Positions 1 to 9,635 of a stretch of DNA of 49,266 nt are shown here, one piece after another. Both the position numbers and the translations under genes were made by a program. Below the pieces are notes generated by a model, which was not told the DNA's origin, ran no database searches, and saw only the letters and a list, made by a program, of their open reading frames with translations. The DNA is from Bacillota bacterium (GTDB lineage: Bacteria; Bacillota; Clostridia; Acetivibrionales; DSM-1351), in assembly GCA_023395575.1 (NCBI GenBank), contig JAEWZA010000061.1:1-49266 (forward strand). Direction: 5' to 3'. How positions within the stretch are numbered: the first letter of the stretch is position 1; each line of letters starts with the position of its first letter.

Positions 1-646
1 CAATAAAGCTGCTTGAATTAATAGCATAGTCTATATAGTTATTAACATTGGAATAGGGGCTATCACCTATTACTCCTATAATACTATCTTTATAAGGACT
101 TTCGGCTACGGCTGAAAGACAGGATGAAGCACCTGTTGAGAAGCCCATAAGTATTATTTTATCAGTCCCTTGCTGTTTTAAATATTTTATTGAGCTAAGA
201 ACATCTGTAGTCTCGTTTTTCCCAAAGGTTGCTATTGAACCTGAAGAATTTCCAGAACCTCTTAAATCAAAAGCAAGGACATTCAAATTTTCATTTATTA
301 AACGAGAAATCAATTTGAAGGTATCTTCATCAAATTGAAGTCTATTCTTACCATATCCATGAACTAATAAAACAGTAGTTTTTGAGGTGCCTGAAGGGAA
401 AAACCAACCGTTAATTTTCTCTTCTTTTTCACCAGTATAGAAGCTGATGTTTTTGTAGTTTGGAGCAATATTAGAGGTGATTTGTGGTGTCTCTAATTTG
501 CTTGGATGAGTTATCTTGTAGGCAGATATAAATGATATAATGCCTGCTATAATTAAAATCAGTACGATTATATATATAGATGCTAAAAATATATTTTTAG
601 GTAATAGGCTTTTACGTTCAGCGTAAGCAACGGTATCAAGCTGCAT
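1..646 (-). CDS. alpha/beta hydrolase, membrane-anchored, C-terminus cut off by window edge
   Basis: Partial gene on the minus strand: the ATG is at 646 and the frame is open to base 1. A GGAGG lies 7-10 bases upstream of the ATG. The N-terminus has one strongly hydrophobic segment at about residues 19-42, which suggests a signal anchor with an extracytoplasmic catalytic domain. Next come LLVHGYGKNR (the oxyanion-hole HG motif near residue 95) and LMGFSTGASS, which fits the nucleophile elbow G-x-S-x-G. This is the family of alpha/beta hydrolases related to YqkD-type and prolyl-oligopeptidase-like esterases. The catalytic Asp and His lie beyond the window, so the substrate cannot be judged. 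Confidence 0.85.
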   Translation of the reverse strand, partial: MQLDTVAYAERKSLLPKNIFLASIYIIVLILIIAGIISFISAYKITHPSKLETPQITSNIAPNYKNISFYTGEKEEKINGWFFPSGTSKTTVLLVHGYGKNRLQFDEDTFKLISRLINENLNVLAFDLRGSGNSSGSIATFGKNETTDVLSSIKYLKQQGTDKIILMGFSTGASSCLSAVAESPYKDSIIGVIGDSPYSNVNNYIDYAINSSSFI

Positions 647-1069
647 CAGAATTTCCTCCATAGGTATTGACTATTGTATTCTTAAGACTTATTATATTTT
701 TATTTACTAGGAAAGTAAATATAATCTCGGAATTTACCAGAATGTGTATGTATAAAGTTGCGTTATTCAGCCACATAATGACTTTTATTTAGAATATAAA
801 AATGTAAATGTATAAGATTGCTAAAAAAGTACTGGTAATTCTAAACTTAAATGTGTATGCAAGAATATTTTAAACAAGCAAACTCCAATTCGGGGGTCCT
901 TAAAAGAGTACGAAGTTAATACAATGTGTTTAGTCGAAGGAAAAATAGGTGAGTTCCTGACAAAGGAAGAAAATTTTTTGGCACTAAAAAGCTGAGCTAA
1001 TTTTCTTGTTTGATAGGATAATACTTTAATTTGAAGCAAATTATTAAAAACATATGGGAGAGTATATTT
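647..1069. other. intergenic spacer between divergent genes, no supported gene
   Basis: This 423-base spacer lies between the divergently transcribed hydrolase and radical SAM genes and should hold both promoters. Short open frames exist (851-919 and 924-995 on the plus strand), but neither has a ribosome binding site or a recognisable product. They could be remnants of a decayed gene. I see no convincing hairpin or operator. Confidence 0.4.
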
Positions 1070-1960
1070 ATGATTGAGATTTGTAACCAATGCCCAAGAC
1101 AATGTGGTGTCAATAGAGATAAAGGTTTAGGGTTTTGTGGTGTGCCAGAGCTGCCAAAAGTAGCGAAGGTTTTTTTACACATGTGGGAGGAGCCTTGTAT
1201 TAGTGGAACAACAGGCTCTGGAACAGTATTCTTTTCAGGTTGTAATCTCAAGTGTATTTATTGTCAGAATTTTGATATAAGTCAGAAGAATTATGGAAAA
1301 GTAATTTCTATTGAAAGGCTCGAGCAAATATTTATTGAGCTGATAGATAAAGGTGCTCACAATATAAACCTTGTAAATCCATCTCACTATACTGCAGCCA
1401 TAAGACAGGCTTTAATTTCATTAAAGAAAAGAGGAAAAATGAACGTACCAGTGGTATATAATACAAATGGGTATGAGTCAGTAAAAACATTAAAAACAAT
1501 GGAGGGACTAGTTGATGTATACCTTCCAGATATTAAATATTATTATGAAACGACCGCTTTTAAATATTCCAAAGCAAGTGATTATCCTGAGGTAAGTAAG
1601 GAGGCTGTATTAGAGATGTTTAGACAGGTTGGAGGTCCTGTGCTTGACGAAGCAGGAATTATTAAAAGTGGATTGATTATCAGACATTTAATACTTCCTG
1701 GACACACAAAAGAAAGTATGAAAATTTTGGATTGGATAAGTAAAAATTTACCTAAATATGTATATATTTCTCTAATGAGCCAATATACACCGTATTTTGA
1801 AGCGGAGAAGCACCCGGAAATTAACAGACCTATAACCAGACAGGAATATGATAGGGTAATAAATCATTTATATAAATTAGGACTTGAAGAAGGCTACGTT
1901 CAGGACAGAGAATCTGCAGACTCACAATATATCCCTGACTTTAATCTTGAAGGTGTTTAA
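1070..1960 (+). CDS. PflX-like radical SAM protein
   Basis: A 296-residue cytoplasmic radical SAM protein. The cluster motif is C58-N-L-K-C62-I-Y-C65, the CxxxCxxC that binds the 4Fe-4S cluster and S-adenosylmethionine. An extra N-terminal cysteine set (C5, C8, C12, C23) precedes it, as in the PflX/COG1313 group related to pyruvate formate-lyase activating enzymes. The ATG at 1070 is chosen because GGGAG stands 9 bases upstream; an in-frame TTG at 1031 has no ribosome binding site. No glycyl radical enzyme lies beside it, so it need not be an activase, and its substrate is unknown. It appears to be a single-gene unit. Confidence 0.85.
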   Translation: MIEICNQCPRQCGVNRDKGLGFCGVPELPKVAKVFLHMWEEPCISGTTGSGTVFFSGCNLKCIYCQNFDISQKNYGKVISIERLEQIFIELIDKGAHNINLVNPSHYTAAIRQALISLKKRGKMNVPVVYNTNGYESVKTLKTMEGLVDVYLPDIKYYYETTAFKYSKASDYPEVSKEAVLEMFRQVGGPVLDEAGIIKSGLIIRHLILPGHTKESMKILDWISKNLPKYVYISLMSQYTPYFEAEKHPEINRPITRQEYDRVINHLYKLGLEEGYVQDRESADSQYIPDFNLEGV

Positions 1961-2207
1961 GAAAATTTTGTAATAGTATGAAATTTTTATTGCAATAATA
2001 AATAAAATGGAGTATAATTTATTTTGCTGGCAGTATTTTTAGTCAGTCATTTCTTTTAAATGTTTTTTTAGTAAGGTTTCTAAAAATTATCCAATTGTTA
2101 TATATATTATATTCTTATATTTCAGAGAAGCTATTATTTATCATTATATGGATTATTTCATTATCAAATTTTATCACTTCCCAAATAAACTATGGAGGAT
2201 ACTAATT

Positions 2208-3980
2208 GTGCAGGATTCTTTTTATTCAAAGTATAAATACATAAGGAATTTAGGGCATGGGGGCTGTGGGGATGTATTTCTTGCTCAGAACATTGTTTTA
2301 GGTAATTTTTGGGCTGTTAAAGAGATTATAAAAGGCAGGAAAACTTCTATAAGCGGTTATATCGAACCAGAAATTCTGAAACGTCTGAATCATCCAGCAT
2401 TGCCTAGAATCTGTGACTTGTATGAAGATGAAGATAAGATTTATATTGTAGAGGATTATATAGAAGGTGTATGCTTAAAACAGGTACTAGATGAAAAAGG
2501 AAAATTTGAGGAATCAATTGTCATTGACTGGGCTATACAGCTTTGCAGTGTTCTAGAATACATACATACCCAAAAGCCGAATGCTATTATATATGGAGAT
2601 ATGAAGCCCCATAATATAATTTTGACAAAAGAAGGTTTTGTGAAAATAGTTGATTTTGGAATATCTGCATTGATGCCTGGGAAAATAGATAGCCTTACAA
2701 CTCAGGTTGGAAAAGCATCAGATAATAACATAGGAGATTATTATAGTAAAGCTGAAATGTGTCTTGTTTCAGATAATAGGATGGTATATGACCAACAAGT
2801 AAATGATGAGCAGTCAGGCGCTGGCAGCAAAACAGTATATGAAACTGCTTTTATTGGAACTAAGGGCTACGCAGCACCAGAACAATTTATTGGAAATGGA
2901 ATAAGCAGGTCAAGTGATATTTATTCACTGGGAATAACAATAATTCAATTATTAACGGGATTAGATCCGCTGTCTTCAATAAAAGATTTTCAGAATGAAA
3001 GCTATGCACATGAAATATCTCCCGAATTATACGAAATATTGAGAAAGTGTATACATCCCAATCCGGGATTAAGATATAAGAGTGCAGGCATATTAATGAA
3101 AGAATTAAGGCAATACAGCTTACGCTATTATATTTTAGATGGAAAAAATATACTAGAAACGAAAAAGTCTTTAGGGTTTACCCAAATTATAACTATTACC
3201 GGAGCTAAAGGAACAGGAATATCAACAATGACAGCTGCAATGGCTGAGTGTTTGGCAAGGGGGCCAACACGAGTATGTATAGTTGATTTGAGCACAACAG
3301 CAAGGCTTGGAGATAGTATATTTCTAAAAAACACAAATAAGCCAGACAATAAAGAGAAAATACATTCTAATAACATATCTAAAGTAACTTCAAATTTATA
3401 TTATATCAATTTCAACGACCTAAAAGATGAAATTCTTTATGACAATTTAATACTTCATAGACAGTTAGGACAGCTTCAACAAAGCTTTTCACATATATTT
3501 ATAGATGTTGACATAAAATTCTTGAAAGCTCTAGAACAATATTCTAATCACATTTTCATAGTTTCGGATATGAACCCTTTTAATTTATATGAAATAAATC
3601 AAGTAATGAAGTCAGATGAATTAGCCAGAAAATCCAGTTCAAGGACATCCTTTATCATCAATAAATTTTGCTCTGGGGAATTAAGTCCACGTAGTATTTT
3701 GCAAGGTACACTATTGACTAATGATATACCTAATGAGTTACAAGAGTTGATTGCATATGCGAAGGTTTTTAAGGTTCCGTATGAACAAAAGGTATATATA
3801 AAATGGATGTATAGCTTTTTTGGAGAAGCTTTAAGTTTTCAAAAATCAATTGATGATAAGTTTCACAAATCAATTCTAAATATCATATCCAATACAATTT
3901 CAAAGAAAAATAGGAAAGAAGGCCGCTTTGTATTCAGTAAACTGATTTCTAAGGTAGTTACATCTCAAAGTCGATTGTGA
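2208..3980 (+). CDS. Ser/Thr protein kinase fused to MinD/CpaE-like P-loop domain, first gene of Tad locus
   Basis: A 590-residue two-domain protein. Start is GTG 2208, with GGAGG 9 bases upstream; an upstream in-frame ATG at 2148 has no ribosome binding site. Residues ~10-300 form a Hanks-type kinase: glycine loop GHGGCGDV (16-23), VKE lysine K38, catalytic loop YGDMKPHN with D131, DFG D149, and APE at 223-225. The usual HRD is YGD, so this is a non-RD kinase. About 75 residues separate DFG from APE, so the activation segment carries a long insertion. Residues ~325-590 resemble a SIMIBI ATPase of the MinD/CpaE type, but the deviant Walker A reads GAKGTGIST (332-340): the signature lysine is present, and Ile replaces the GK lysine. 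No membrane segment is seen. A role controlling pilus assembly is inferred from position. Confidence 0.85.
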   Translation: MQDSFYSKYKYIRNLGHGGCGDVFLAQNIVLGNFWAVKEIIKGRKTSISGYIEPEILKRLNHPALPRICDLYEDEDKIYIVEDYIEGVCLKQVLDEKGKFEESIVIDWAIQLCSVLEYIHTQKPNAIIYGDMKPHNIILTKEGFVKIVDFGISALMPGKIDSLTTQVGKASDNNIGDYYSKAEMCLVSDNRMVYDQQVNDEQSGAGSKTVYETAFIGTKGYAAPEQFIGNGISRSSDIYSLGITIIQLLTGLDPLSSIKDFQNESYAHEISPELYEILRKCIHPNPGLRYKSAGILMKELRQYSLRYYILDGKNILETKKSLGFTQIITITGAKGTGISTMTAAMAECLARGPTRVCIVDLSTTARLGDSIFLKNTNKPDNKEKIHSNNISKVTSNLYYINFNDLKDEILYDNLILHRQLGQLQQSFSHIFIDVDIKFLKALEQYSNHIFIVSDMNPFNLYEINQVMKSDELARKSSSRTSFIINKFCSGELSPRSILQGTLLTNDIPNELQELIAYAKVFKVPYEQKVYIKWMYSFFGEALSFQKSIDDKFHKSILNIISNTISKKNRKEGRFVFSKLISKVVTSQSRL

Positions 3981-4075
3981 GGAGCTTGTTGGGTTAAGAT
4001 AAAATTGCGAAGGTGTTTGCGTACCTTCACGAAAAACTACTATAATTATGCCCTAAATGTGGCAGAGAGGTTAAT

Positions 4076-4735
4076 ATGAGCAAAAGGTTAATTATTAAGA
4101 CAACACTTATATGTTTTGGAATATTTTTAATTCTGAATACAATAATATTCACTTTTATTTTAAAAAAATATCCATTAGATTCAGAAGAGCACATTTTAGT
4201 TCCTGTAGCAGCCGTGGATATAGAGCAGGGAACTGTGATTCAAGAAAATCAGCTTAAGATGAAAGACGTACAGAAATCTGCTTCAAATAGCTCAATAGCA
4301 ATAAATATAGATCAAATTATAGGTAAAAGAGCTAAATCAGATATTAAGAGAAATGATTATATAAGGGATAGCGATTTAGTTTCAAAAAATACTTGGTTCA
4401 AGGAGGATGATAGAATAATTATATTGCCAATGAGCATAGAGGAGAGGTTGGCTAATCTAATTAAAAAGGGCTCATATGTTGACATAAGATTAAAAAAGGA
4501 GTCAAGTGCTGTAGTTGAAACCATTCTGTACAAAGTAAAAGTGGAGGATGTTTTGGACGAGATGGGAAACTCTCTTGATTCAAAAACATCAATGAATACA
4601 AAAACAGCTTATATGGAGCTGATTCTTGATGAAGAGGATAGGCAGAAAATATATTCTGCAACTATGTCAGGGCAGTTGATATATGAGCTCTATTGTGATG
4701 AAGCACAGAAAGCTGATAATAGTACTAGAGATTGA
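4076..4735 (+). CDS. cpaB: Flp pilus assembly protein CpaB/RcpC, SAF domain
   Basis: A 219-residue protein with one N-terminal membrane segment (about residues 8-27), then an SAF domain at about 38-105 (VPVAAVDIEQGTVI ... IGKRAKSDI ... IRDSDLV), followed by a beta-rich RcpC-like region. This matches CpaB/RcpC of Tad pilus systems, exposed outside the membrane. The ATG follows GAGAGG at normal distance. It lies between the kinase-ATPase fusion and the CpaE-like ATPase, the usual Tad context. The family is clear. Its job in a single-membrane cell without a secretin is less certain; peptidoglycan or sugar binding by the SAF domain is an inference. Confidence 0.8.
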   Translation: MSKRLIIKTTLICFGIFLILNTIIFTFILKKYPLDSEEHILVPVAAVDIEQGTVIQENQLKMKDVQKSASNSSIAINIDQIIGKRAKSDIKRNDYIRDSDLVSKNTWFKEDDRIIILPMSIEERLANLIKKGSYVDIRLKKESSAVVETILYKVKVEDVLDEMGNSLDSKTSMNTKTAYMELILDEEDRQKIYSATMSGQLIYELYCDEAQKADNSTRD

Positions 4736-4789
4736 TAAACTAGTATTGCTTTAAAACAGTATAGCCCTTAGTTGGGATTGGAGGTATAC

Positions 4790-5677
4790 ATGGGCAAAAT
4801 TTTAGCTGTATGTTCAGATGACAAAAAAACTGGAAAGTCGATAGTATCATATTTAATAGCAAATAAAATTAAAAAAATAGCACGAAATGATTTTAAAATA
4901 TTAGTTTGTTGCTTGAACTTAAATTATAGTGCATTGTATGGGGTGTTTGGAATGGAAATTTCTGCTGTAGGATTAGAGGAGCTGGTCAATCATAAAGTTT
5001 TTGAAGAGGATAAATCAGATATACTATCTAGAATAGTTCCTCAAAGTAATGGTATTTACTTTTTAGGAAGCTATCGTACAACAAATTCATATATCAAAAA
5101 ATATATAGAAGAATACAATAAACTATTTAAGAGGCTGCAGAATAGCTTTGATATTATTATATTTGATACTGTATCTGGAAGTGGAAGTACTCTAACGGAC
5201 TTTGTTATGCATAGGGCTGATATCGTAGTGAGACTTTTTGTGCAGGATAATGAGAGCATGAAAAAATTATATTGTACAGATGATATACAGTTACCTAACA
5301 ATAAAAAAACACTATATATAGTGTCTAAATACAGAAATATTTACCCAAAAGTGAGTGACATTAAACGAAGGTATTCATTAAAAAATGTTTTTACTTTTGA
5401 CTACTGTGAAAAGCTTCAAGAAATGAAAAATAGAGATAGCCTACACTTATATCCTCAACATGAAACCAGCTGCAATGACTCTATAAATTGTGTCTCAAGA
5501 TATATTTTAGAGGCATTAAACCTACTACCTCAAGAGGGATTAGTAAAAGATTCATCTGTAAGGTACATATGCGATTTGAAATACACCTTAAGAAAACTAA
5601 AGCAGCTACGGTATGGAGGGAAAGAGCATGAAGATAATGCAGAGTTTGTGTCTAAAAGAGCTGATGGCTTGTATTGA
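4790..5677 (+). CDS. CpaE/TadZ-like MinD-family ATPase
   Basis: A 295-residue cytoplasmic protein with an N-terminal deviant Walker A, DDKKTGKSIV (residues ~9-18), and a Walker-B-like stretch FDIIIFDTVSGSGST, as in MinD/ParA/CpaE ATPases. TadZ/CpaE proteins place the pilus machine at the pole. The ATG at 4790 is chosen over TTG 4772 because GGAGG ends 5 bases before it. The end overlaps tadA by 50 bases, suggesting translational coupling. Unlike the degenerate P-loop of the upstream kinase fusion, the GKS here is intact, so this is probably the active partner. The C-terminal 80 residues show no recognisable domain. Confidence 0.75.
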   Translation: MGKILAVCSDDKKTGKSIVSYLIANKIKKIARNDFKILVCCLNLNYSALYGVFGMEISAVGLEELVNHKVFEEDKSDILSRIVPQSNGIYFLGSYRTTNSYIKKYIEEYNKLFKRLQNSFDIIIFDTVSGSGSTLTDFVMHRADIVVRLFVQDNESMKKLYCTDDIQLPNNKKTLYIVSKYRNIYPKVSDIKRRYSLKNVFTFDYCEKLQEMKNRDSLHLYPQHETSCNDSINCVSRYILEALNLLPQEGLVKDSSVRYICDLKYTLRKLKQLRYGGKEHEDNAEFVSKRADGLY

Positions 5678-7145
5678 AGAGGAATTGAGAATAAATGGAC
5701 TTAACGAGGTTCGGGATATCCATGAAAGCAAAGCAGGTTATCTAGAGGAAGCAAGACAATTGCAAAAGTTAATGGCTATTGATGGAAGTGTTCAAGCAAG
5801 AGAGTTTATGCAAAACAGTATTTATTTTTTATTGATTGAAAAGATGGGAATTATAAACTCAGATAATATTGATATGCTTATAAAAGAATATCATATAGAT
5901 TATTTTGAAAATATATATACTGGCGGGCATAACCGCTATATTAGCAAGCCCATTGACAATGAAATAATGAATTACTTAAGTAAATACTCAATTAGCCATC
6001 ATGATGAGTATGATGTGAAGCTTCAGAAATTAACGCAAATAATATATCAGGAGGTATATGGCTATGGGATATTAGATGAATTAATATTTGATTCACGCTT
6101 GAACGAAGTAGCATGTACTAGAAGAGATTATATCTGGATTCAATATAACGGAATTAAAAGACATATTCCCAACCCCAATTTTATATTTAAAAATGAGGAT
6201 AACTATAGAAAAATTATAGAAAATAGGTTGACATCAACAGCTCTTGAGGAAATGAATGCAGGCACACCATTAATAAATGCCATTTTAAATAATGGCGCAA
6301 GAGTTACAGCCTTAAGGCCTCCGTTATCAAAATATTATGTAGTAAACATACGACTGTTTGCTTCGAAAGCCCAATTAGTTAAGTATCGTAATAATTTTGT
6401 TGAGGATAGGATTTCAAAAATTATTGAGCTGCTTGCCAGTAAAGGAAGAAGAAACGTAGCAATTATAGGGGAACAGGGCTCAGGAAAAACAACAGCTGCC
6501 GATGAACTAATCATAAAGCAGCTAGACTCAGACATTAGTATTGGTCTAGCAGAAAATATTCATGAACTAAATATTTCCTCAAACTACCCTCAAAAGAATA
6601 TTGTTGAATTGCAATATACAAGAGATTTTAAACCCTCTGATATCACAGAAATATTTTTTAGACTGAACCGAGACATAGTTATATACGGTGAAGTTAGAAA
6701 TTCCTATGAGGCTTTTGAAATGATAAAGGCAATGCTAAGACAGGCAAGGGGGAGTTTATTTACTTTCCATTCATCAAGTACAAGAAGAATGATTCATGAT
6801 CTGAGACAGCTTTTAATGCAGACAGGATACTATACTGATTTTAGAGAAGCACAGTTTGATGTGGCAGATGCAGTTGATTTAGTAGTACATATAAAACTAG
6901 ATCGAGAAACAGGACAAAGATATGTATATAAAGTGTCTGAGGTTTTGGCTGATGAAAGCAGTATGTCATTTCAAATAAATGATCTTTTCGTTTTTGATAA
7001 AATATCAGGCAAGTACTGGTCAAACCCAGATGGGTTATCAGAAGAGCAGATAATATCCAGTATGGAATATGAAATGACGAAAGCAGATGTAGATAAACTT
7101 CGTGAATTATTTTGTTTAGAGCAGTACGTATCAGAACAAAACTAA
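5628..7145 (+). CDS. tadA: TadA/CpaF-type secretion ATPase
   Basis: A 505-residue type II/IV secretion hexameric ATPase that powers Flp pilus assembly from the cytoplasmic face. Seen: Walker A GEQGSGKTT (281-289), an Asp box around IGLAENIHEL, Walker B region DIVIYGEVRN (about 345-356), and a His box ending LFTFHSSSTRR. The N-terminal ~130 residues are a variable domain, and the length is typical of CpaF. The start at 5628 is set by GGAGGG 7 bases upstream; another ATG at 5613 overlaps that site. Followed by tadB and tadC, which is the core Tad order. Confidence 0.9.
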   Translation: MKIMQSLCLKELMACIEEELRINGLNEVRDIHESKAGYLEEARQLQKLMAIDGSVQAREFMQNSIYFLLIEKMGIINSDNIDMLIKEYHIDYFENIYTGGHNRYISKPIDNEIMNYLSKYSISHHDEYDVKLQKLTQIIYQEVYGYGILDELIFDSRLNEVACTRRDYIWIQYNGIKRHIPNPNFIFKNEDNYRKIIENRLTSTALEEMNAGTPLINAILNNGARVTALRPPLSKYYVVNIRLFASKAQLVKYRNNFVEDRISKIIELLASKGRRNVAIIGEQGSGKTTAADELIIKQLDSDISIGLAENIHELNISSNYPQKNIVELQYTRDFKPSDITEIFFRLNRDIVIYGEVRNSYEAFEMIKAMLRQARGSLFTFHSSSTRRMIHDLRQLLMQTGYYTDFREAQFDVADAVDLVVHIKLDRETGQRYVYKVSEVLADESSMSFQINDLFVFDKISGKYWSNPDGLSEEQIISSMEYEMTKADVDKLRELFCLEQYVSEQN

Positions 7146-7231
7146 CATAAATTAACTGTCGATAATGACATTTCAATAGAAACAGGCATTATCAAATAAG
7201 ACACTAGTTATTTAGCAGGGAGAAATAACTT

Positions 7232-8278
7232 ATGCAAAATGTAACTCAAAATATTACAAATGATATGGGGAAAAGTATTTTCAATAATATTCTAACAAAA
7301 ACCTTTCTCAAGGATATATCTCAACAAATAATAGCATATATTCTTCAGCTACAAGATACTATTTTAAGCAATAAGCTTTACCTGTCAATGGTTTTGGTAG
7401 GTTCTCTTCTGATTTTATCAGGCTTGTATGTTTCTATATATAAAAAGTCATTTTCAAAAAATAAAAGGCAGTTAAGAGTAGTTAATATTGTTAGATATAT
7501 AAAGTATATTGAACTTATTACAAATAGATTTCCATTTAGAGTACTTTCCAAAAAGCTTAGTGAAGCAATGTCCTATTTTATGCTGGAGACTGTTATACAG
7601 CGAGGAATAGTTGCTCTTTTATCGCTTTTGCTGCCTTGCTCAGGAATTATCTTATATTTAATGATAAGCGGGGGACTGAACCTTTGGTACACAAGGGTTA
7701 TTACTGCGTCTCTTTGTATAATGCTGCCTTATTACATATTTACATTGGTAGTAGACTATATGAAATATAGTATTAGATTAAAGATTCCGTTACTTATTGA
7801 TAGCTTTCGAAGTTCCTTTATGATGCATTATAGAGTTAAGCCTGCATTACAAGAATGTGGCAAGAGAACAAATAAAGCTTTAGGAAGGATAATTCTAAGT
7901 GCATCAGACAGCAGTGATTTAAACCAAAGCTTATGTGCAATTAGAGATAGAGTTAATGACACCTGGTTCAACATATTTGTTATGTTAATTTTAAATTATC
8001 GGGAAAATGGGGGAGAACTTATTGCACAGCTGTATAAGTTGAGCAGAAGTATTACAAGATACAACAATATTGAAAAGAAGAAAAATAAAAGGCTCATATG
8101 GTATGAAGTCTTTGTGATTCTTACAAGTATTTTCAGCCTGCCATCAATTATATTACTAAATAAAATGATTTTGGGGTTTAGTGCTTGGTCTTATTATGAT
8201 ACAACAGCAGCATTTACAAAAGTAATGATATTTTCAGTAATGGCATTATTAATTGTGAGAACTTTGAGAAGAATGTAG
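7232..8278 (+). CDS. tadB: TadB-like inner-membrane pilus assembly protein
   Basis: A 348-residue polytopic membrane protein directly after tadA. Hydrophobic segments are near residues 50-70, 128-150, 155-185, 290-312 and 325-345, with a cytoplasmic stretch between that matches the T2SSF/GspF-like architecture. The sequence itself is divergent: the assignment leans on topology and its place between the ATPase and the TadC-like gene. ATG 7232 has GGGAG upstream. Expected to form the platform with TadC. Downstream, 145 bases precede the tadC open frame. Confidence 0.7.
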   Translation: MQNVTQNITNDMGKSIFNNILTKTFLKDISQQIIAYILQLQDTILSNKLYLSMVLVGSLLILSGLYVSIYKKSFSKNKRQLRVVNIVRYIKYIELITNRFPFRVLSKKLSEAMSYFMLETVIQRGIVALLSLLLPCSGIILYLMISGGLNLWYTRVITASLCIMLPYYIFTLVVDYMKYSIRLKIPLLIDSFRSSFMMHYRVKPALQECGKRTNKALGRIILSASDSSDLNQSLCAIRDRVNDTWFNIFVMLILNYRENGGELIAQLYKLSRSITRYNNIEKKKNKRLIWYEVFVILTSIFSLPSIILLNKMILGFSAWSYYDTTAAFTKVMIFSVMALLIVRTLRRM

Positions 8279-8411
8279 GAAAATATAGTGTTAAAAGAAA
8301 GAGATTAATATGCTATTACTCTGCCTGAAGCAATGTTCTAAAAGCTTTATACTGACAAGTAGCTTGAGAATGAGATTTGTAGAATGACATGAAAGGAAGG
8401 TGAGGATATCT

Positions 8412-8471
8412 ATGCAAAACTCAATTGGGTTTTTATGCTGGGTACAGTGCATGGGTGTACATCATGAATGA
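8412..8471 (+). CDS. possible 19-codon leader ORF overlapping the tadC start
   Basis: ATG 8412 is preceded by GGTGAGG with a spacing of 6 and opens a 19-codon frame (MQNSIGFLCWV...HHE) ending with TGA at 8469-8471. This overlaps the likely tadC ATG at 8464 by 8 bases in another frame. The tadC ATG has no ribosome binding site of its own, so ribosomes ending here could restart on tadC. Whether the peptide is made is an inference. Confidence 0.35.
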   Translation: MQNSIGFLCWVQCMGVHHE

Positions 8472-9603
8472 AATTATTACGGTAACTTTAATTGCAATAG
8501 GGCTGTCTATGATTGTATCTGGGATCGTTATTAATAAATTGAAACCAATTACAGGCATAAATAATGCAAAAACTAAAAAATATCAAGAAGTACATGATAT
8601 GTTAGAAAACATTTCATCGAAAGGGCTTTTAGGCAAATTATTAAATTATCTGGCAAGAAACAAAGAATTTTTCCTCAATAAATTTATAATAAAAATATTA
8701 GAGCTTAGCGAGTCCGGAATCAGCCTACAGCAACTGTACTTTCTAAAAATAGGATGTATTTTTTTGTGTACACTTCTAGTAATTGTAATGGGTTATACCA
8801 ACAAAATTAATCAAATAAAGCTTATTACAGCATATGCAGAAGAGAAGAGTATCATTTCCAAAGATAATTCATATAATCCAGAGAAATATCAACTATACAA
8901 GGAAATATTAGAGGGGATAGGAGAAGAGAAGCTTTCTAAAGCAAATAGCGTAGAAAAGTATAATTTAGTTGAAAATAAGATGGGGGAATATATAAATACT
9001 GAGGATGTCCAAACTCTTCAAGAAAAAACAGATTGGTTTTTGAAGTCACGGTCGGAAATAGAAAAAATAAGGACTTTTAATGAATATTATATAATCATTA
9101 TTATAGCAGCAACCTTCCTACCAGAACTTTTCCTGATTATTAAGTGGCTTCTTAGAGGCTGTATTTACAAAAAAGAAATAATAAAGCTAGAGTATATTTT
9201 TGAACTTCTAGCAAGAGTAGATGGCATAAAAACTATAGATATAATTAATGAATTGACAAAATCCTCTAAGATATTTTCTAAATACATGAATGAGTTTGCA
9301 ACTATGTTTCAATTCAATAAGCTGAGCGCATTTGATTATTTAAAGAGCAGAAATATAAAAGGATTGTCAAAGATGGCTAATATTTTGGAAATATACAGTA
9401 TGTCAGATAAAGAGTTGGCAATTCAGATATTGGATAGAGAAACCATGGAAAGAGATGAGCAGATGATTATTACAGCTGAAGAAAGTATTGATTTTATTGA
9501 TTTGGTAGCATTTTTATGTATAGTTCCCATTGTATATGAATTAGCTAGATTAATGCTTGATCCGATGCTGAATATGGTTTACAAAGCATTCGAATTTGTT
9601 TAA
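8464..9603 (+). CDS. tadC: TadC-like inner-membrane pilus assembly protein
   Basis: A 379-residue membrane protein: segments at about residues 4-22, 95-115, 205-230 and 350-370, with two cytoplasmic blocks, consistent with a TadC/GspF-like platform protein. The family call rests on topology and operon position; similarity to classic TadC is weak by eye. ATG 8464 is taken as start although it lacks a ribosome binding site; an in-frame TTG at 8425 is no better placed. A 19-codon ORF with a strong ribosome binding site overlaps this start, suggesting coupled translation. The segment between membrane spans 2 and 3 is long and charged. Confidence 0.65.
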   Translation: MNEIITVTLIAIGLSMIVSGIVINKLKPITGINNAKTKKYQEVHDMLENISSKGLLGKLLNYLARNKEFFLNKFIIKILELSESGISLQQLYFLKIGCIFLCTLLVIVMGYTNKINQIKLITAYAEEKSIISKDNSYNPEKYQLYKEILEGIGEEKLSKANSVEKYNLVENKMGEYINTEDVQTLQEKTDWFLKSRSEIEKIRTFNEYYIIIIIAATFLPELFLIIKWLLRGCIYKKEIIKLEYIFELLARVDGIKTIDIINELTKSSKIFSKYMNEFATMFQFNKLSAFDYLKSRNIKGLSKMANILEIYSMSDKELAIQILDRETMERDEQMIITAEESIDFIDLVAFLCIVPIVYELARLMLDPMLNMVYKAFEFV

Positions 9604-9635
9604 AAAATCTAAATTTTAGGTTGGAGAGTGGAAGG

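Noticed and set aside
851..995. Two short plus-strand frames in the 647-1069 spacer
   Set aside because: Only 22-23 codons each, without ribosome binding sites or recognisable products; possibly remnants, but not supportable as genes.
821..1102. Minus-strand open frame of 93 codons overlapping the radical SAM start
   Set aside because: No ribosome binding site, unlikely composition, and it overlaps the well-supported PflX-like gene in antisense.
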